A DNA stretch of 64,000 nucleotides from an uncultured Rhizobiaceae group bacterium (GTDB lineage Bacteria > Pseudomonadota > Alphaproteobacteria > Rhizobiales > Rhizobiaceae). Both the position numbers and the translations under genes were made by a program. The notes below the pieces were generated by a model. The model saw nothing but the letters and a program-made list of their open reading frames with translations. It ran no database searches and was not told the DNA's origin. The stretch is taken from the NCBI GenBank assembly GCA_947501445.1, contig CANMVS010000003.1, forward strand, positions 475,740-539,739, given 5' to 3'. Positions 25,109 to 34,379 of the stretch are shown here, one piece after another (the first letter of the stretch is position 1; each line of letters opens with the position of its first letter).

Positions 25109-26632
25109 ATGGATAGTATCTCCAACCTGTTTGTTATGGGTGCACTGCAATTCATGTCGACACTGTTTGTGTTTGCAATCGGTCTGGCAGTGTTGGTCAT
25201 TGCCGTTGTCTTTGTCATGGACGTAAGCCAAACCAATGACGCTGTGCGCAAAAACTATCCGGTCCTCGGTCGTTTTCGCTCCCTGTTCACGACATTGGGT
25301 GAATTCTTCCGGCAGTATTTCTTTGCAATGGACCGCGAAGAAATGCCTTTCAATCGTGCTGAGCGTGAGTGGATCGGCCGGGCTTCAAAAAACAAGGACA
25401 ATACGATTGCTTTCGGATCAAGCAAAAATCTGTCACCCGCTGGCACGGCCATATTTGTCAATTGTCCGTTTCCAACACTGACGGAAGATGCAGCTGTCAT
25501 TCAGCCGCTTCAAATTGGTCCCTATTGCAGGCACCCCTATGATGCGCCATCCCTGTTTAACATATCCGGCATGAGTTACGGCGCCCTGTCAAAACCCGCT
25601 GTCAAGGCGCTGGCCAATGGCGCCCGCATGGCCGGCTGCTGGATGAATACCGGTGAAGGGGGGCTGTCGCCCCATCATCTGGATGGTGGCTGCGACATTG
25701 TATTTCAAATTGGCACAGCCAAATACGGGGTGCGCGATGAACTTGGTAATTTGAGCGATGACAAGCTTCGCGACGTTGCCGACAACCCGAATGTACGCAT
25801 GTTCGAGCTGAAGATGAGCCAGGGTGCAAAGCCCGGCAAGGGCGGCATTTTACCGGGTGTAAAAGTCACCCCCGAAATCGCAGCAATTCGTGGCATACCC
25901 GCTGGTGAGGATTCCATATCGCCAAATCGCCATCCGGAAATCGACAGCGCTGGTGAAATGCTCGACATGATCAACCGAGTCCGGGATGTAACTGGCAAAC
26001 CTGTCGGGTTCAAAGCGGTCATAGGTGCATTTGGATGGGTTGAAACCATGTGCGAGGAAATCCATACCCGTGGCATCGAATGCGCGCCTGACTTCATAAC
26101 GATCGACAGTGGAGACGGTGGAACCGGCGCTGCACCAATGGCGTTGATGGATAACGTTGGCCTTCTGGTCAAGGAGTCCCTGCCGCTGATTTCAGACATA
26201 TTTCACAAATACGCTCTGCGCGATCGCATTCGCATAATCGCATCGGGCAAATTGATCACGCCTTCGGAAGTGGGGTTGGCGCTGGCATCCGGTGCTGATT
26301 TTGTTACATCCGCCCGCGGTTTCATGTTTTCTCTGGGGTGTATTCAGGCACTCAAATGCAACAGGAATACCTGCCCGACAGGCATTACCACGCATAACAA
26401 GCGCCTGCAAAAAGGCCTGAACCCGACAGACAAGGCGACGAAAGTTGCCAATTATTGCCACAATATGATCCACGAGGTCGAAGTCATTTCGCATTCCTGT
26501 GGCGTTCGCCGACCACGCCTTTTGCGCCGCGAACATGTGCGCATTGTCCAGGACAACGGCAAATCCGTGCCTATGAATGAATTGTACCCGCGACCGGAAA
26601 TACTGCCGGAGTATTGTGAAGCAGCGCAATAG
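25109..26632 (+). CDS. Membrane-anchored FMN-binding glutamate synthase-family protein
   Basis: A 507-residue protein. One N-terminal membrane segment (about residues 16-38, 'FVFAIGLAVLVIAVVFVM') is followed by a GltB-type TIM-barrel FMN domain: 'NISGMSYGALSKPAVKALANGA', 'NTGEGGLSPHH', 'GVKVTPEIAAIRGI', 'ITIDSGDGGTGAAP' and the 3Fe-4S-like cysteines in 'LGCIQALKCNRNTCPTGI'. The glutaminase domain of glutamate synthase is absent. Such stand-alone proteins are of unknown substrate. GGAG precedes the ATG. It has no evident operon partner. Confidence 0.85.
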   Translation: MDSISNLFVMGALQFMSTLFVFAIGLAVLVIAVVFVMDVSQTNDAVRKNYPVLGRFRSLFTTLGEFFRQYFFAMDREEMPFNRAEREWIGRASKNKDNTIAFGSSKNLSPAGTAIFVNCPFPTLTEDAAVIQPLQIGPYCRHPYDAPSLFNISGMSYGALSKPAVKALANGARMAGCWMNTGEGGLSPHHLDGGCDIVFQIGTAKYGVRDELGNLSDDKLRDVADNPNVRMFELKMSQGAKPGKGGILPGVKVTPEIAAIRGIPAGEDSISPNRHPEIDSAGEMLDMINRVRDVTGKPVGFKAVIGAFGWVETMCEEIHTRGIECAPDFITIDSGDGGTGAAPMALMDNVGLLVKESLPLISDIFHKYALRDRIRIIASGKLITPSEVGLALASGADFVTSARGFMFSLGCIQALKCNRNTCPTGITTHNKRLQKGLNPTDKATKVANYCHNMIHEVEVISHSCGVRRPRLLRREHVRIVQDNGKSVPMNELYPRPEILPEYCEAAQ

Positions 26633-26646
26633 ATCTGGCTGGTGGC

Positions 26647-26807
26647 CTAGTGGTTTGATCGAGACAGATGATGCCCATAGACGGATTTGCAGGTTCATCC
26701 GGGTAGGCGCGTGATGTGCCGTGACTTTCATCACAAACATCGCGCAACGCATCCAGAACCCGCGATATTGGATCTATGGGTACCATCTGTCTCGATCAAT
26801 CCACTAG
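26647..26807. mobile_element. MITE-like element with 34-bp terminal inverted repeats
   Basis: The left end (26647-26680) starts CTAGTGGTTTGATCGAGACA; the right end (26774-26807) is its reverse complement with 31 of 34 positions matching. The ends enclose about 93 bp without a gene. Both outer ends are CTAG, which fits the target preference of some IS5-family elements. It lies between two convergent genes. The TAG stop of the 27112 gene is inside the right end. Confidence 0.6.
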
Positions 26808-27112
26808 CGATCACCGCCACTGGTATAGGGCTGGCAGAGCCGGACACGGCAGCGGCGATTGTCGCTTGATGGTATCGTCGCGGAGCGGGCAATATCGCCG
26901 CTCTGGCAGAAAACAGGATTGGCAACATAGATGTCATACAAAATAAGCTGTGCATTGCGTGCTGATGGAAAACGTAAAATGGCGGCGCCCTCAGTTTTCA
27001 AAATTGTCTGAATACGCTCACAGGTCAATCCGGGCGTATTGTACCTGCTCAGCGAATGCGCAGGCACCGCAATGCAAAGCAAACCAACGGCCAGTAGCAG
27101 CCTTTTCATCAT
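26804..27112 (-). CDS. Small secreted hypothetical protein with cysteine pairs
   Basis: A 102-residue protein. The signal peptide 'MMKRLLLAVGLLCIAVPAHS' predicts export, with cleavage near residue 20-22. The mature part has cysteines in 'LTCERIQ', 'VFCQSGD', 'RRCRVRLC', enough for two disulfides. No family is recognised. Start 27112 follows a GGGGGA site; the longer frame to 27211 comes from repeat copy 4. The stop codon TAG lies in the right end of the MITE-like element, so the last residues (about YTSGGDR) could have been changed by its insertion. Confidence 0.65.
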   Translation of the reverse strand: MMKRLLLAVGLLCIAVPAHSLSRYNTPGLTCERIQTILKTEGAAILRFPSARNAQLILYDIYVANPVFCQSGDIARSATIPSSDNRRCRVRLCQPYTSGGDR

Positions 27113-27144
27113 ATAATCCCCCGATGTTTCCCTGTCTTTTTCCA

Positions 27145-27246
27145 TAGAGCAATTCAGGTTTTGACGGTATCGGCAAAACCTGAATGCATCAACAAAATCA
27201 AAGGCCGGCACCCTTGTCCCGTCTCTGACAAAACGTGAAACGGTCT
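27145..27246 (-). repeat. Dispersed two-hairpin palindromic repeat, copy 4
   Basis: Full-length copy starting TAGAGCAATTCAGGTTTTGA and ending AAACGTGAAACGGTCT. It occupies a third of the 313-bp gap between the small secreted gene and fasciclin. The remaining 27247-27425 is AT-rich promoter DNA of the fasciclin gene without a recognisable dyad. Confidence 0.88.
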
Positions 27247-27425
27247 GGTTACACCATCCCGGCTTCGAATTTATTCAAAATACACGAACGTACTCAATGA
27301 AAACACATCATTGGAAACAGTCAATCTGCATCACAATAGATTAAATTGATTTATATGTGTGATCCGGATCTGTGAAAGCGACGTTTATGTGCCCGTAACT
27401 CATTTGAACCAATCGGGAGATTAAC

Positions 27426-27911
27426 ATGTTCAATTTTCGCCGTACCGCATTCGTCACCATCACAGCTGCTTCACTTGCATTTGGCGCAGTTGCCGCAAAG
27501 GCTGCTGATATTGTTGATACGGCTGTTGCTGCAGGTCAGTTCAACACGCTTGTTGCCGCAGTTCAGGCAGCTGGTCTCGTTGACACATTGAAGGGTGAGG
27601 GACCCTTTACCGTATTTGCACCAACTGACGATGCCTTTGCTGCATTGCCAGCTGGTACAGTTGAAGATCTTTTGAAGCCGGAAAACAAGGACAAGCTTGT
27701 TGCTGTCCTGACCTATCATGTGGTGCCCGGAAAAGTCATGTCTGGTGATATCGCGGGCAAAACGATGATGGTGGAAACGGCGCAGGGCGGTAAATTGTCC
27801 ATCGATGCAACAGACGGTGTAATGGTCGATGGGGCCAAGGTCATCAGCGCTGACATCGAAACATCCAATGGCGTCATCCATGTCATCGATGCCGTTGTCC
27901 TGCCAAAGTAA
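27426..27911 (+). CDS. Secreted fasciclin (FAS1) domain protein
   Basis: A 161-residue protein with a Sec signal ('[23 protein letters not shown]', cleavage near residue 26) and one FAS1 domain. The H1 motif is '[16 protein letters not shown]', the mid motif '[10 protein letters not shown]' and the H2 motif '[17 protein letters not shown]'. FAS1 proteins act in adhesion or extracellular matrix; single-domain forms are common in Rhizobiales. GGGAG lies before the ATG. It ends about 57 bp before repeat copy 5. Confidence 0.92.
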   Translation: MFNFRRTAFVTITAASLAFGAVAAKAADIVDTAVAAGQFNTLVAAVQAAGLVDTLKGEGPFTVFAPTDDAFAALPAGTVEDLLKPENKDKLVAVLTYHVVPGKVMSGDIAGKTMMVETAQGGKLSIDATDGVMVDGAKVISADIETSNGVIHVIDAVVLPK

Positions 27912-27967
27912 GCTCCAACCACATCAGGTGTGTTTGGCCCGGCCAGTTCAATACTGACCGGGCTATC

Positions 27968-28070
27968 CGGAGCGATTCAGGTTTTGGCGGAATCGGCAAA
28001 ACCTGAATGCATCAACAAAATCAAAGGCCGACACCGTTGTCCCGTTTCTGACAATACGTGAAACGGTCTA
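27968..28070 (-). repeat. Dispersed two-hairpin palindromic repeat, copy 5
   Basis: Full-length copy with hairpin arms TTCAGGTTTTG/CAAAACCTGAA. Its right terminal TAG (reverse strand, 28070-28068) is the stop codon of the downstream-read phnE gene. It lies between convergent fasciclin and phnE genes. Confidence 0.88.
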
Positions 28071-28886
28071 AATAATTGCGCCGCGCACTTTTGCTGAAAC
28101 CCATTCACCTATTACGACTGCCACGAGGATTACCGTCAATATCAGTGTAACCTGCGGCCAGGCGAGCGTATTGAGCGATGATTGCAATTGCAGACCGATG
28201 CCTCCGGCGCCGACCAGACCCAATACAGTTGATTCCCGGATATTGATGTCCCAGCGAAACACGGAAATACCTGCAAAGGCTGGCAGGATTTGCGGTGCGA
28301 TGGCGTAGATCATGATTTGCATGCGGCTGGCACCGGTTGCCGTTATGGCTTCCACCTGTTTGTGGTCGATCTCCTCAATCGCTTCATACAGCAGTTTTGC
28401 GCAAAAACCGATCGAGCGTATGGCGATGGCAATCAACCCGGCGAAAGTCCCTGGCCCGATAATGGCGACCAGCAAAAGCGCCCAGATAAGTGAGTTAATT
28501 GACCGTGTTGATACGATTATCAGCAGCGCAATGGGACGAATAAAAAGAGTGCTGGGCGTTGTGTTGCGTGCCGCCAGAAATGCCACCGGCACGGCGATGA
28601 TCAGCGCAAGCACGGTGCCGATTGTTGCGATGTTCAGCGTATCCCAGATGGGACCCCACAATTTGTCCATATAGGACCAGCGCGGTGGAAATGCACGCGA
28701 CCCGATGTCAGCAGCAATATTGGGAGCATCCCAGACGAAGAACCACGTTGTTGCATCGGAAATATACTTCCAGCACCACATAAATGTGGCCACAAGCACG
28801 AGAAAACAGAACCAGCGTGTCAGCGTTTCATTGCGGTTGCGCAATTGCCAGACTTTTTTGCCTGCCGTGTTTGTTGATACCGGCAT
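28068..28886 (-). CDS. phnE: Phosphonate-type ABC transporter permease PhnE (second copy)
   Basis: A 272-residue permease with about six membrane segments and the family EAA-like loop 'EAIEEIDHKQVEAITATGAS'. The ends '[21 protein letters not shown]' are typical of PhnE. ATG 28886 overlaps the upstream permease stop (TAATG); an upstream ATG at 28898 is also possible. The stop codon TAG is contributed by repeat copy 5. With the paralogue upstream it should form a heterodimeric channel. Confidence 0.9.
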   Translation of the reverse strand: MPVSTNTAGKKVWQLRNRNETLTRWFCFLVLVATFMWCWKYISDATTWFFVWDAPNIAADIGSRAFPPRWSYMDKLWGPIWDTLNIATIGTVLALIIAVPVAFLAARNTTPSTLFIRPIALLIIVSTRSINSLIWALLLVAIIGPGTFAGLIAIAIRSIGFCAKLLYEAIEEIDHKQVEAITATGASRMQIMIYAIAPQILPAFAGISVFRWDINIRESTVLGLVGAGGIGLQLQSSLNTLAWPQVTLILTVILVAVVIGEWVSAKVRGAII

Positions 28887-29701
28887 TATTGCACCCATGC
28901 CCGGATAAATCCTGAAAGATACTCAAGCACCATGACGGTGACGATAATGATAATCAGTATCGCTGCAGCCGTATCAAATTCGTACCGATCAAAAGCGGTA
29001 TTGAGGGTTGCGCCAATGCCGCCTGCACCAACAAGGCCCAATATTGCAGATTCTCTGAAATTAATATCAAGCCGATACATGGACAGCCCGATCAAACGGG
29101 GCATGACCTGTGGTTGAACACCATAGTTGATCCACTGCATCCAGGAGGATCCCGTTGCCCGAATCGCCTCGGCCTGTGCCTTGTCCATATCCTCAATGTC
29201 TTCGGCCAACAGTTTTGAAAGAAATCCAATTGTTGCAAAGCTTAGCGTAATAAAGCCGGCGAGCGGTCCAAACCCGAAGATTGCAACCATCAAAATGGCA
29301 ACGATGATTTCGTTGAGCGCCCGTGACAGGGTGATGATACCACGGCAGATGAGATAGACCGGCAGTGGCGCGATATTGCGGGCGGCCCCAAGCCCAATCG
29401 GGATCGAGATAAGAACACCAACCACGGTTGACGTTATGGTGATGATGACACTTTCCAGCATGCCTTCACGAATTTCGATGCTGCGAGAAAGGAAATCCGG
29501 AGACATGAAAGCCTTGATGAAGAGCCAGCCACGTACCAGCCCCTCATTCACCCGGGCCCAATTGACATCAAATGAGCCTATGGCCAAAATCAGGTATGCA
29601 AAAACACCCGCAGCCATTGCCCACCGCAACAAATTGTTGCGGATGAACGGTGGTTTTCGCCAGCGCTGACCCAGTCTGGCCTCCAGTGTGGCGGCACTCA
29701 T
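28886..29701 (-). CDS. phnE: Phosphonate-type ABC transporter permease PhnE (first copy)
   Basis: A 271-residue permease with an N-terminal membrane segment at about 28-48. It has the cytoplasmic loop '[22 protein letters not shown]' and '[23 protein letters not shown]', both characteristic of PhnE. Its start overlaps the phnC stop by 4 bp (ATGA). Two phnE genes in tandem are common in Rhizobiales phn operons. No C-P lyase genes are adjacent. Confidence 0.92.
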   Translation of the reverse strand: MSAATLEARLGQRWRKPPFIRNNLLRWAMAAGVFAYLILAIGSFDVNWARVNEGLVRGWLFIKAFMSPDFLSRSIEIREGMLESVIITITSTVVGVLISIPIGLGAARNIAPLPVYLICRGIITLSRALNEIIVAILMVAIFGFGPLAGFITLSFATIGFLSKLLAEDIEDMDKAQAEAIRATGSSWMQWINYGVQPQVMPRLIGLSMYRLDINFRESAILGLVGAGGIGATLNTAFDRYEFDTAAAILIIIIVTVMVLEYLSGFIRAWVQ

Positions 29702-30486
29702 GCTACAACCTCATCTTCAGCTTTGGCAATTGTTGCTTTCCAGTCTTCTTCACCGTAGATGCGTGTCAAAACCTCTTCAGACATCTCCCCTGGGGCGCCA
29801 TCAAATTGTATTTCACCGGACTTGAGACCGACAACACGCTGAACGAACATCTGCGCAAGGGCGACATCGTGAATATTGATGACAGCAGCCAGACCGCGTT
29901 CGCGGCACAACTCGCAAATCAAACGCATGATCTGCCGCGAAGTTTTGGGATCAAGCGATGCTGTTGGTTCATCAACCAGCAGAAGTTCCGGATTTTGTAT
30001 GAGTGCGCGGGCAATGCCCACACGCTGTCGTTGACCGCCAGACAATTCATCCGCGCGCTTGTCAGCCATATCCAGAAGGCCGACGCGGTCGAGCAGGCGA
30101 AACGCTTCGTCAATGTCGCTTTGCGGGTAGCGACGGGTAAGGCTGCGCCAAAAACCAACATAACCAAGACGCCCTGACAGCACGTTTTCCATGACGGTCA
30201 GTCGTTCCACCAGGGCATATTCCTGAAATATCATACCCATCGTTCGCCGTGCCCTGCGCAGCCCACCACTGCCAAGCGCGGTAATATCCAGATCATTCAA
30301 AATGACTTTGCCGGATGTTGGTGCAACCAGTCTGTTGATACAGCGGATAAGTGTCGATTTACCGGCACCAGAGGGGCCAATCAGCGCCAGGACCTGTCCG
30401 TTGGGAACAACCATGTCCACTGCCCTGAGTGCCTGATCTCCGGTCGGGTAGGTTTTTGTCAGTTTTTCAAGCTTGAGCATTGTCAC
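29698..30486 (-). CDS. phnC: Phosphonate ABC transporter ATP-binding protein PhnC
   Basis: A 262-residue ATPase. Walker A is '[18 protein letters not shown]', the signature '[19 protein letters not shown]', Walker B '[13 protein letters not shown]' with the H-loop 'INIHDVALA'. The '[15 protein letters not shown]' opening and '[24 protein letters not shown]' are PhnC-like. It is separated from phnD by a 154-bp gap filled by a hairpin and repeat copy 6, an unusual interruption inside the operon. Confidence 0.93.
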   Translation of the reverse strand: MTMLKLEKLTKTYPTGDQALRAVDMVVPNGQVLALIGPSGAGKSTLIRCINRLVAPTSGKVILNDLDITALGSGGLRRARRTMGMIFQEYALVERLTVMENVLSGRLGYVGFWRSLTRRYPQSDIDEAFRLLDRVGLLDMADKRADELSGGQRQRVGIARALIQNPELLLVDEPTASLDPKTSRQIMRLICELCRERGLAAVINIHDVALAQMFVQRVVGLKSGEIQFDGAPGEMSEEVLTRIYGEEDWKATIAKAEDEVVA

Positions 30487-30506
30487 CTGCTGTTGATGTG
30501 AAACAG

Positions 30507-30527
30507 GCCGCGGGGCATGCCCGCGGC
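30507..30527. terminator. GC-rich hairpin between phnD and phnC
   Basis: Arms GCCGCGGG (30507-30514) and CCCGCGGC (30520-30527) around GCATG form a strong 8-bp stem. No U-run follows. It may act as an attenuation or mRNA-stability element that sets a phnD:phnC expression ratio; such hairpins after binding-protein genes are common. Confidence 0.4.
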
Positions 30528-30540
30528 AGAATTCTCATCC

Positions 30541-30642
30541 AGGCCGTTTCACGTTCTGTCAGAAACGGGACAACGGTGTCGGCCTTTGATTTTGTTGATG
30601 CATTCAGTTTTTGCCAAACCCGTCAAAACCTGAATTGCTCTA
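30541..30642 (+). repeat. Dispersed two-hairpin palindromic repeat, copy 6
   Basis: Full-length copy between phnD and phnC. Its terminal CTA (30640-30642), read on the minus strand as TAG, is the stop codon of phnD. Hairpin 1 is CCGTTTC/GAAACGG; hairpin 2 carries one mismatch. Confidence 0.88.
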
Positions 30643-31617
30643 GTTGCAGGTATATTCGACGCCGTTTGCTGCATCAATCTTGCGGATGACATCCCACAGG
30701 TTCTTGTAGTCGATTGGAAGAAACTGGTCCTCATTGGATTGTTCAAATTCCTTTTGCAGGCTGGTGCCTTCCCAATCGAAATTGTAAAACGCATTGCGAA
30801 TTTTCTCATCCAGTTCGGGTGTCAGATTATGAGCAACCCCGAAACCGGTGGTTGGGAATGTCTGTGACTGGTAGATGGTCTTAATCTGATCCTGCGTGAT
30901 GACACCCCGGCTGATCATCCGTTTGAGTACGGAATTGGCAATGGAAGCTGCGGCATAGTCCTTATTGGCAACACCCAATATTGAATTGTCATGTTTGCCG
31001 GAAAAGACAGGCTCAAAATCCCGTTCGGATATCAAATCGAAATCGGCTTTCAAAATGGCCGATGGCGCTTTGAAGCCGGAATTGGACGTGGGTGAGGTAA
31101 AGGCAAGCTGCTTACCCTTGAGATCAGCAACCTCTTCGATACCGGAACCGGGATAGGTAATGATTTCCATCTCGTATCCGAACTCGCCGTTTTCAGACGC
31201 CATGATGGTGAAGGGGTTAAACCCCGCACAATTGACCGCGATGGGGTTGGATCCGGTATTGAAGCCGGCAATGTGAAGACGGCCTGAACGCATGGCTTCA
31301 ATCTGTGCAGCATTGCTTTGAACAGGGAAAAACAGCACTTTTCGCCCGGTTTCATTTTCCAGATGCGTTAAAAAATCGCTCCAGACTTCTTTGTATATTG
31401 AAGGATCTTCAACCGGCGTAAAAGCGAACACCAATGTCGAGGGATCAGCCAGTTTTGACGGATCGGTGGGTGTATCCGCCAACATGTCACCATTGGTGTC
31501 ACAATAACGGGCATCCAGTGTTCCGCGCTCGCATTCCTGAGCCGCAGCCCCAAAAACAGCAAATCCGCTAAAGGTCAAAGCAGCCACGGTGCCAAGTAAA
31601 AGCGTCCTGAGTTTCAT
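30640..31617 (-). CDS. phnD: Phosphate/phosphonate ABC transporter substrate-binding protein PhnD
   Basis: A 325-residue periplasmic protein. A signal peptide (cleavage near 'GAAAQE') is followed by the PhnD fold: 'LVFAFTPVEDPSIYKEVWSDF', 'FPVQSNAAQIEAMRSGRLHI', 'LAFTSPTSNSGFKAPSAIL', 'HDNSILGVANKDYAAASI'. It has four cysteines, two in an N-terminal 'CERGTLDARYCD' insert. The family binds phosphonates or phosphate. First gene of phnD-C-E-E. The stop TAG belongs to repeat copy 6. GGGAGG precedes the ATG. Confidence 0.92.
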   Translation of the reverse strand: MKLRTLLLGTVAALTFSGFAVFGAAAQECERGTLDARYCDTNGDMLADTPTDPSKLADPSTLVFAFTPVEDPSIYKEVWSDFLTHLENETGRKVLFFPVQSNAAQIEAMRSGRLHIAGFNTGSNPIAVNCAGFNPFTIMASENGEFGYEMEIITYPGSGIEEVADLKGKQLAFTSPTSNSGFKAPSAILKADFDLISERDFEPVFSGKHDNSILGVANKDYAAASIANSVLKRMISRGVITQDQIKTIYQSQTFPTTGFGVAHNLTPELDEKIRNAFYNFDWEGTSLQKEFEQSNEDQFLPIDYKNLWDVIRKIDAANGVEYTCN

Positions 31618-31792
31618 GATGTTCCTCCCAAATATTTATTTACAGCCCTTGTGGTCGGGCATTGTGACTGTATAGGGATGAAACAACCTGTCAAATCCTG
31701 TCGCAAGACAGCTTTGGATAAAATTATAAAGTGGTTATCTGGTGGTTCTCATGTGCTCATGAATAAAGGCACATAATTTATCATGTTTTCAG

Positions 31793-32662
31793 CTAATCCC
31801 TGGCTGGCGAAGATTTTTGCAGCCAAAGGACAAGCCATCCGCTGCTCAGCACCAGAAGAATTCCAAGAAGTGTCAGCCAATTGGGTATTTGGTCAAATAC
31901 ATACCACTCAAGCAAAGCGGAGGCTACAATGCCAGTATATCCAAATGGTGCAATGATAAAGGCGGGTGCATGACGAAAGGCGTTGAGCACCAATATCGTT
32001 GATACGAAAACTAGTGCGCTGCTGACAAGCGCCTGCCACCAAAAACCACCAACAGGTGACTGCCAGAGCAGCCATGCAGGTACAGACAGTAAAATCGCGC
32101 CAATGAAAAAAACATATGAAACAGTTCTTACCGGCGGTTCACCACGCTCGGCCAACTGACGCGATAAAATCGACTGCATGGCAAAAAGTGCGCCATTGAC
32201 GATGGCAAATGCGTAGCCCCAGGCCGGCGGCGCGACGGTTGGCTGCAGGATGCAAAATACCCCCATCATACCGGGGACAATCGCCAGCCAAAGGCTTGCA
32301 CGTGTTGTCTGGTGCCAGATCAGCATCAACAACACCGGCACCCACAGCGGCGCGGTTGAGCGCAACAAAATGGCATCGACCACCGGAATTGTGTGCAGCG
32401 ATATAAAAAGCGTCAGCGTTTGCAAAACACTGACGGTAGCTCTGGTCAAAAGCAGGATGGGATTTTTCGGGATCATGAATCGCGCCCCCCGTATCAAAAT
32501 GACGGGTGTGATGCCGATCGCGCAAATAAGAAATATGACGAACGTGATGACTATGGCATTTGTTTCTTGTGCAGCCAGTTTGATAATCAAAGATGCCGTG
32601 GCAAAGCAGATACTGGCAAGAACCATCAAACAGGCACCTTTGTACGGCGCATATTGTGTCAT
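31793..32662 (-). CDS. EamA/DMT family transporter (RhaT-like permease)
   Basis: A 289-residue, ten-segment protein with two EamA halves ('KGACLMVLASICFATASLIIK' and 'GYAFAIVNGALFAMQSILS'). It resembles S-adenosylmethionine or metabolite exporters of the drug/metabolite superfamily; the substrate is unknown. ATG 32662 (MTQYAPYKGA) gives a normal family length. The frame extends to 32878 but that would run into the divergent oxidase gene. The ribosome site at 32662 is poor; TTG 32683 is an alternative. Confidence 0.82.
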   Translation of the reverse strand: MTQYAPYKGACLMVLASICFATASLIIKLAAQETNAIVITFVIFLICAIGITPVILIRGARFMIPKNPILLLTRATVSVLQTLTLFISLHTIPVVDAILLRSTAPLWVPVLLMLIWHQTTRASLWLAIVPGMMGVFCILQPTVAPPAWGYAFAIVNGALFAMQSILSRQLAERGEPPVRTVSYVFFIGAILLSVPAWLLWQSPVGGFWWQALVSSALVFVSTILVLNAFRHAPAFIIAPFGYTGIVASALLEWYVFDQIPNWLTLLGILLVLSSGWLVLWLQKSSPARD

Positions 32663-32803
32663 CAATTGTGTGCTGGATGGCAAAATGCAATTCTCTTGAT
32701 AGACAGAGGGTTGTGAATATGGTTTCACGGAATGGTTTATTGCAATTTGTCCTATCCAACAAAGTGTAAAACACCGAAATGCTGTTCGAAGAGGATTTGA
32801 ACA

Positions 32804-34231
32804 TTGCCTTTGGCTCATCTGGACAGCCTTGAGGGCCTTCTGCCAGGGCGTATCGGCTATCCCGGTTCGGTTATGCACGACCGGTCTCGAACAGTCTTCA
32901 ACGTTGCAGCCCGATCCCGTTCACCCGCCCTCGTCATTCGTCCCCTGAATGCTGACCAGGTTGGAATTGTGTTGCGTTGGGCTGCAGACAACAACGAGCG
33001 GCTTTCAGTGCGTTCCGGGGGCCACAGTTTTGACGGTTTTCCGGTTCGCGATGGCGGTGTGCTGCTCGACCTGCAGGAAATATGTGCCATCCGTTATGAT
33101 GAGAGGACGCAGCATATCCACGTGGGTCCAGGTGCTGTGATTCGCGATATTGCAGTTCCATTGGCAAAGGCAGGACGTGTCTTACCGCTGGGGGAGTGCC
33201 CAACAGTAGCAATCGGTGGTTTGGTTGCTGGCGGCGGGTTGGGGTACAGCGGTCGACATCTCGGTCTGGCCATGGATGCCCTTGTTGCAGTCACCATTGT
33301 TACACCCGACGGGCAATGCCGGGTGGCGAATGCACAGCAAAATACTGATTTGTTTTGGGCCTGTCGCGGCGGCGGTGGCTGTGCTGGTATAATGACGGAA
33401 CTGGTTTTTGAAACTATAGCCCTGGATACACTGACCGCAATAACGATTACATGGCGCTGGCAGGCGGCCGAAGAGGCCATTCATTTGCATTCGACACTCA
33501 TGCAATCGGCGCCGGACAAGCTGGATTTGAAGCTCAAAATCCGCACAACCGGTGCGGACCGTTTTCTTGACATGTCAGTTTCCGGTCCTTCGGATGCTAT
33601 TCCAGGCACGCCTCAGATACATATTGATGGACAGTTTCTCGGTCCGCTGGAGGAGGCGCGCCGGATCCTTTTACCGTTGCTTGAAAATGACAATGTACTA
33701 ACAGCAACAGTGCATCGCGCGAACTATCTGGATGCCATGCTGGAACTGGTCGCCATCGATTTGCTGAACAATCCGGCACCACCAACATTGCGCCCCGTCC
33801 GTGTTGCCAGCGATTTTGGTGCTGGCCCGGTGTCTCGGGACGACGCGAGGGCACTTGTTGGATTCGTCGACTATTTGCAAAATGATCCGGATGTGATGGG
33901 TGGCGCGGTACTCATTGAACCATGCAACGGTGCCATTGGTCGTATTGAAAACGAGGCATCACCCTATGCGCACCGCAATGCGGATGTTTTGTACCAGTGG
34001 GAGCTGTTTACGCCACAGCCGCAGGACGCGTTGCTGACAGCGCGCCATGATCATCTGCTTGAAAAAACCCGCGCCGCGCTCGGTTCACACGTTACAGGTG
34101 GTCGCTATCTCAATTATGCTGATCAGTTGGACAACCATGTGCATTATTGGGGGGATAATCTGGAAAGGTTGCGGTCGATTGCAGCACAGTTTGACCCTGC
34201 TTCCACGCTGCGCTCCCGGATGATCCCCTGA
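32804..34231 (+). CDS. FAD-linked oxidase of the berberine-bridge (BBE) type
   Basis: A 475-residue PCMH-type flavoprotein. 'SVRSGGHSFDGF' supplies the histidine for covalent FAD and 'GECPTVAIGGLVAGGGLGY' holds a cysteine where bicovalent members attach FAD a second time. The C-terminal BBE motif is 'GGRYLNYADQLDNHVHYWG'. Members oxidise alcohols, sugars or alkaloid-like amines with O2. TTG 32804 has GAGGA 8 bases upstream. It is divergent from the EamA gene and followed by an MHS transporter, which may import its substrate. Confidence 0.85.
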   Translation: MPLAHLDSLEGLLPGRIGYPGSVMHDRSRTVFNVAARSRSPALVIRPLNADQVGIVLRWAADNNERLSVRSGGHSFDGFPVRDGGVLLDLQEICAIRYDERTQHIHVGPGAVIRDIAVPLAKAGRVLPLGECPTVAIGGLVAGGGLGYSGRHLGLAMDALVAVTIVTPDGQCRVANAQQNTDLFWACRGGGGCAGIMTELVFETIALDTLTAITITWRWQAAEEAIHLHSTLMQSAPDKLDLKLKIRTTGADRFLDMSVSGPSDAIPGTPQIHIDGQFLGPLEEARRILLPLLENDNVLTATVHRANYLDAMLELVAIDLLNNPAPPTLRPVRVASDFGAGPVSRDDARALVGFVDYLQNDPDVMGGAVLIEPCNGAIGRIENEASPYAHRNADVLYQWELFTPQPQDALLTARHDHLLEKTRAALGSHVTGGRYLNYADQLDNHVHYWGDNLERLRSIAAQFDPASTLRSRMIP

Positions 34232-34379
34232 TGTATATAAATGCAAAAATAACGGCATATATTAAGTACTTTTCTTCTGGATAAATATATGTAAGAATAA
34301 ATGGATAATCCGTATTACTAATATTTTTTATTTAAGGAATATTGCTATTAATACTCAAGTCACACGCCGCCGCAACATA

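Noticed and set aside
26571..26786. Transposase remnant in the MITE-like element
   Set aside because: The frame spans the element and its flank but shows no DDE motif or known transposase similarity by eye.
31688..31706. Pho-box-like CTGTCAAATCCTGTCGCAA before phnD
   Set aside because: Two CTGTC repeats are spaced by 10 instead of 11 bases and point away from phnD; too weak to claim PhoB control.
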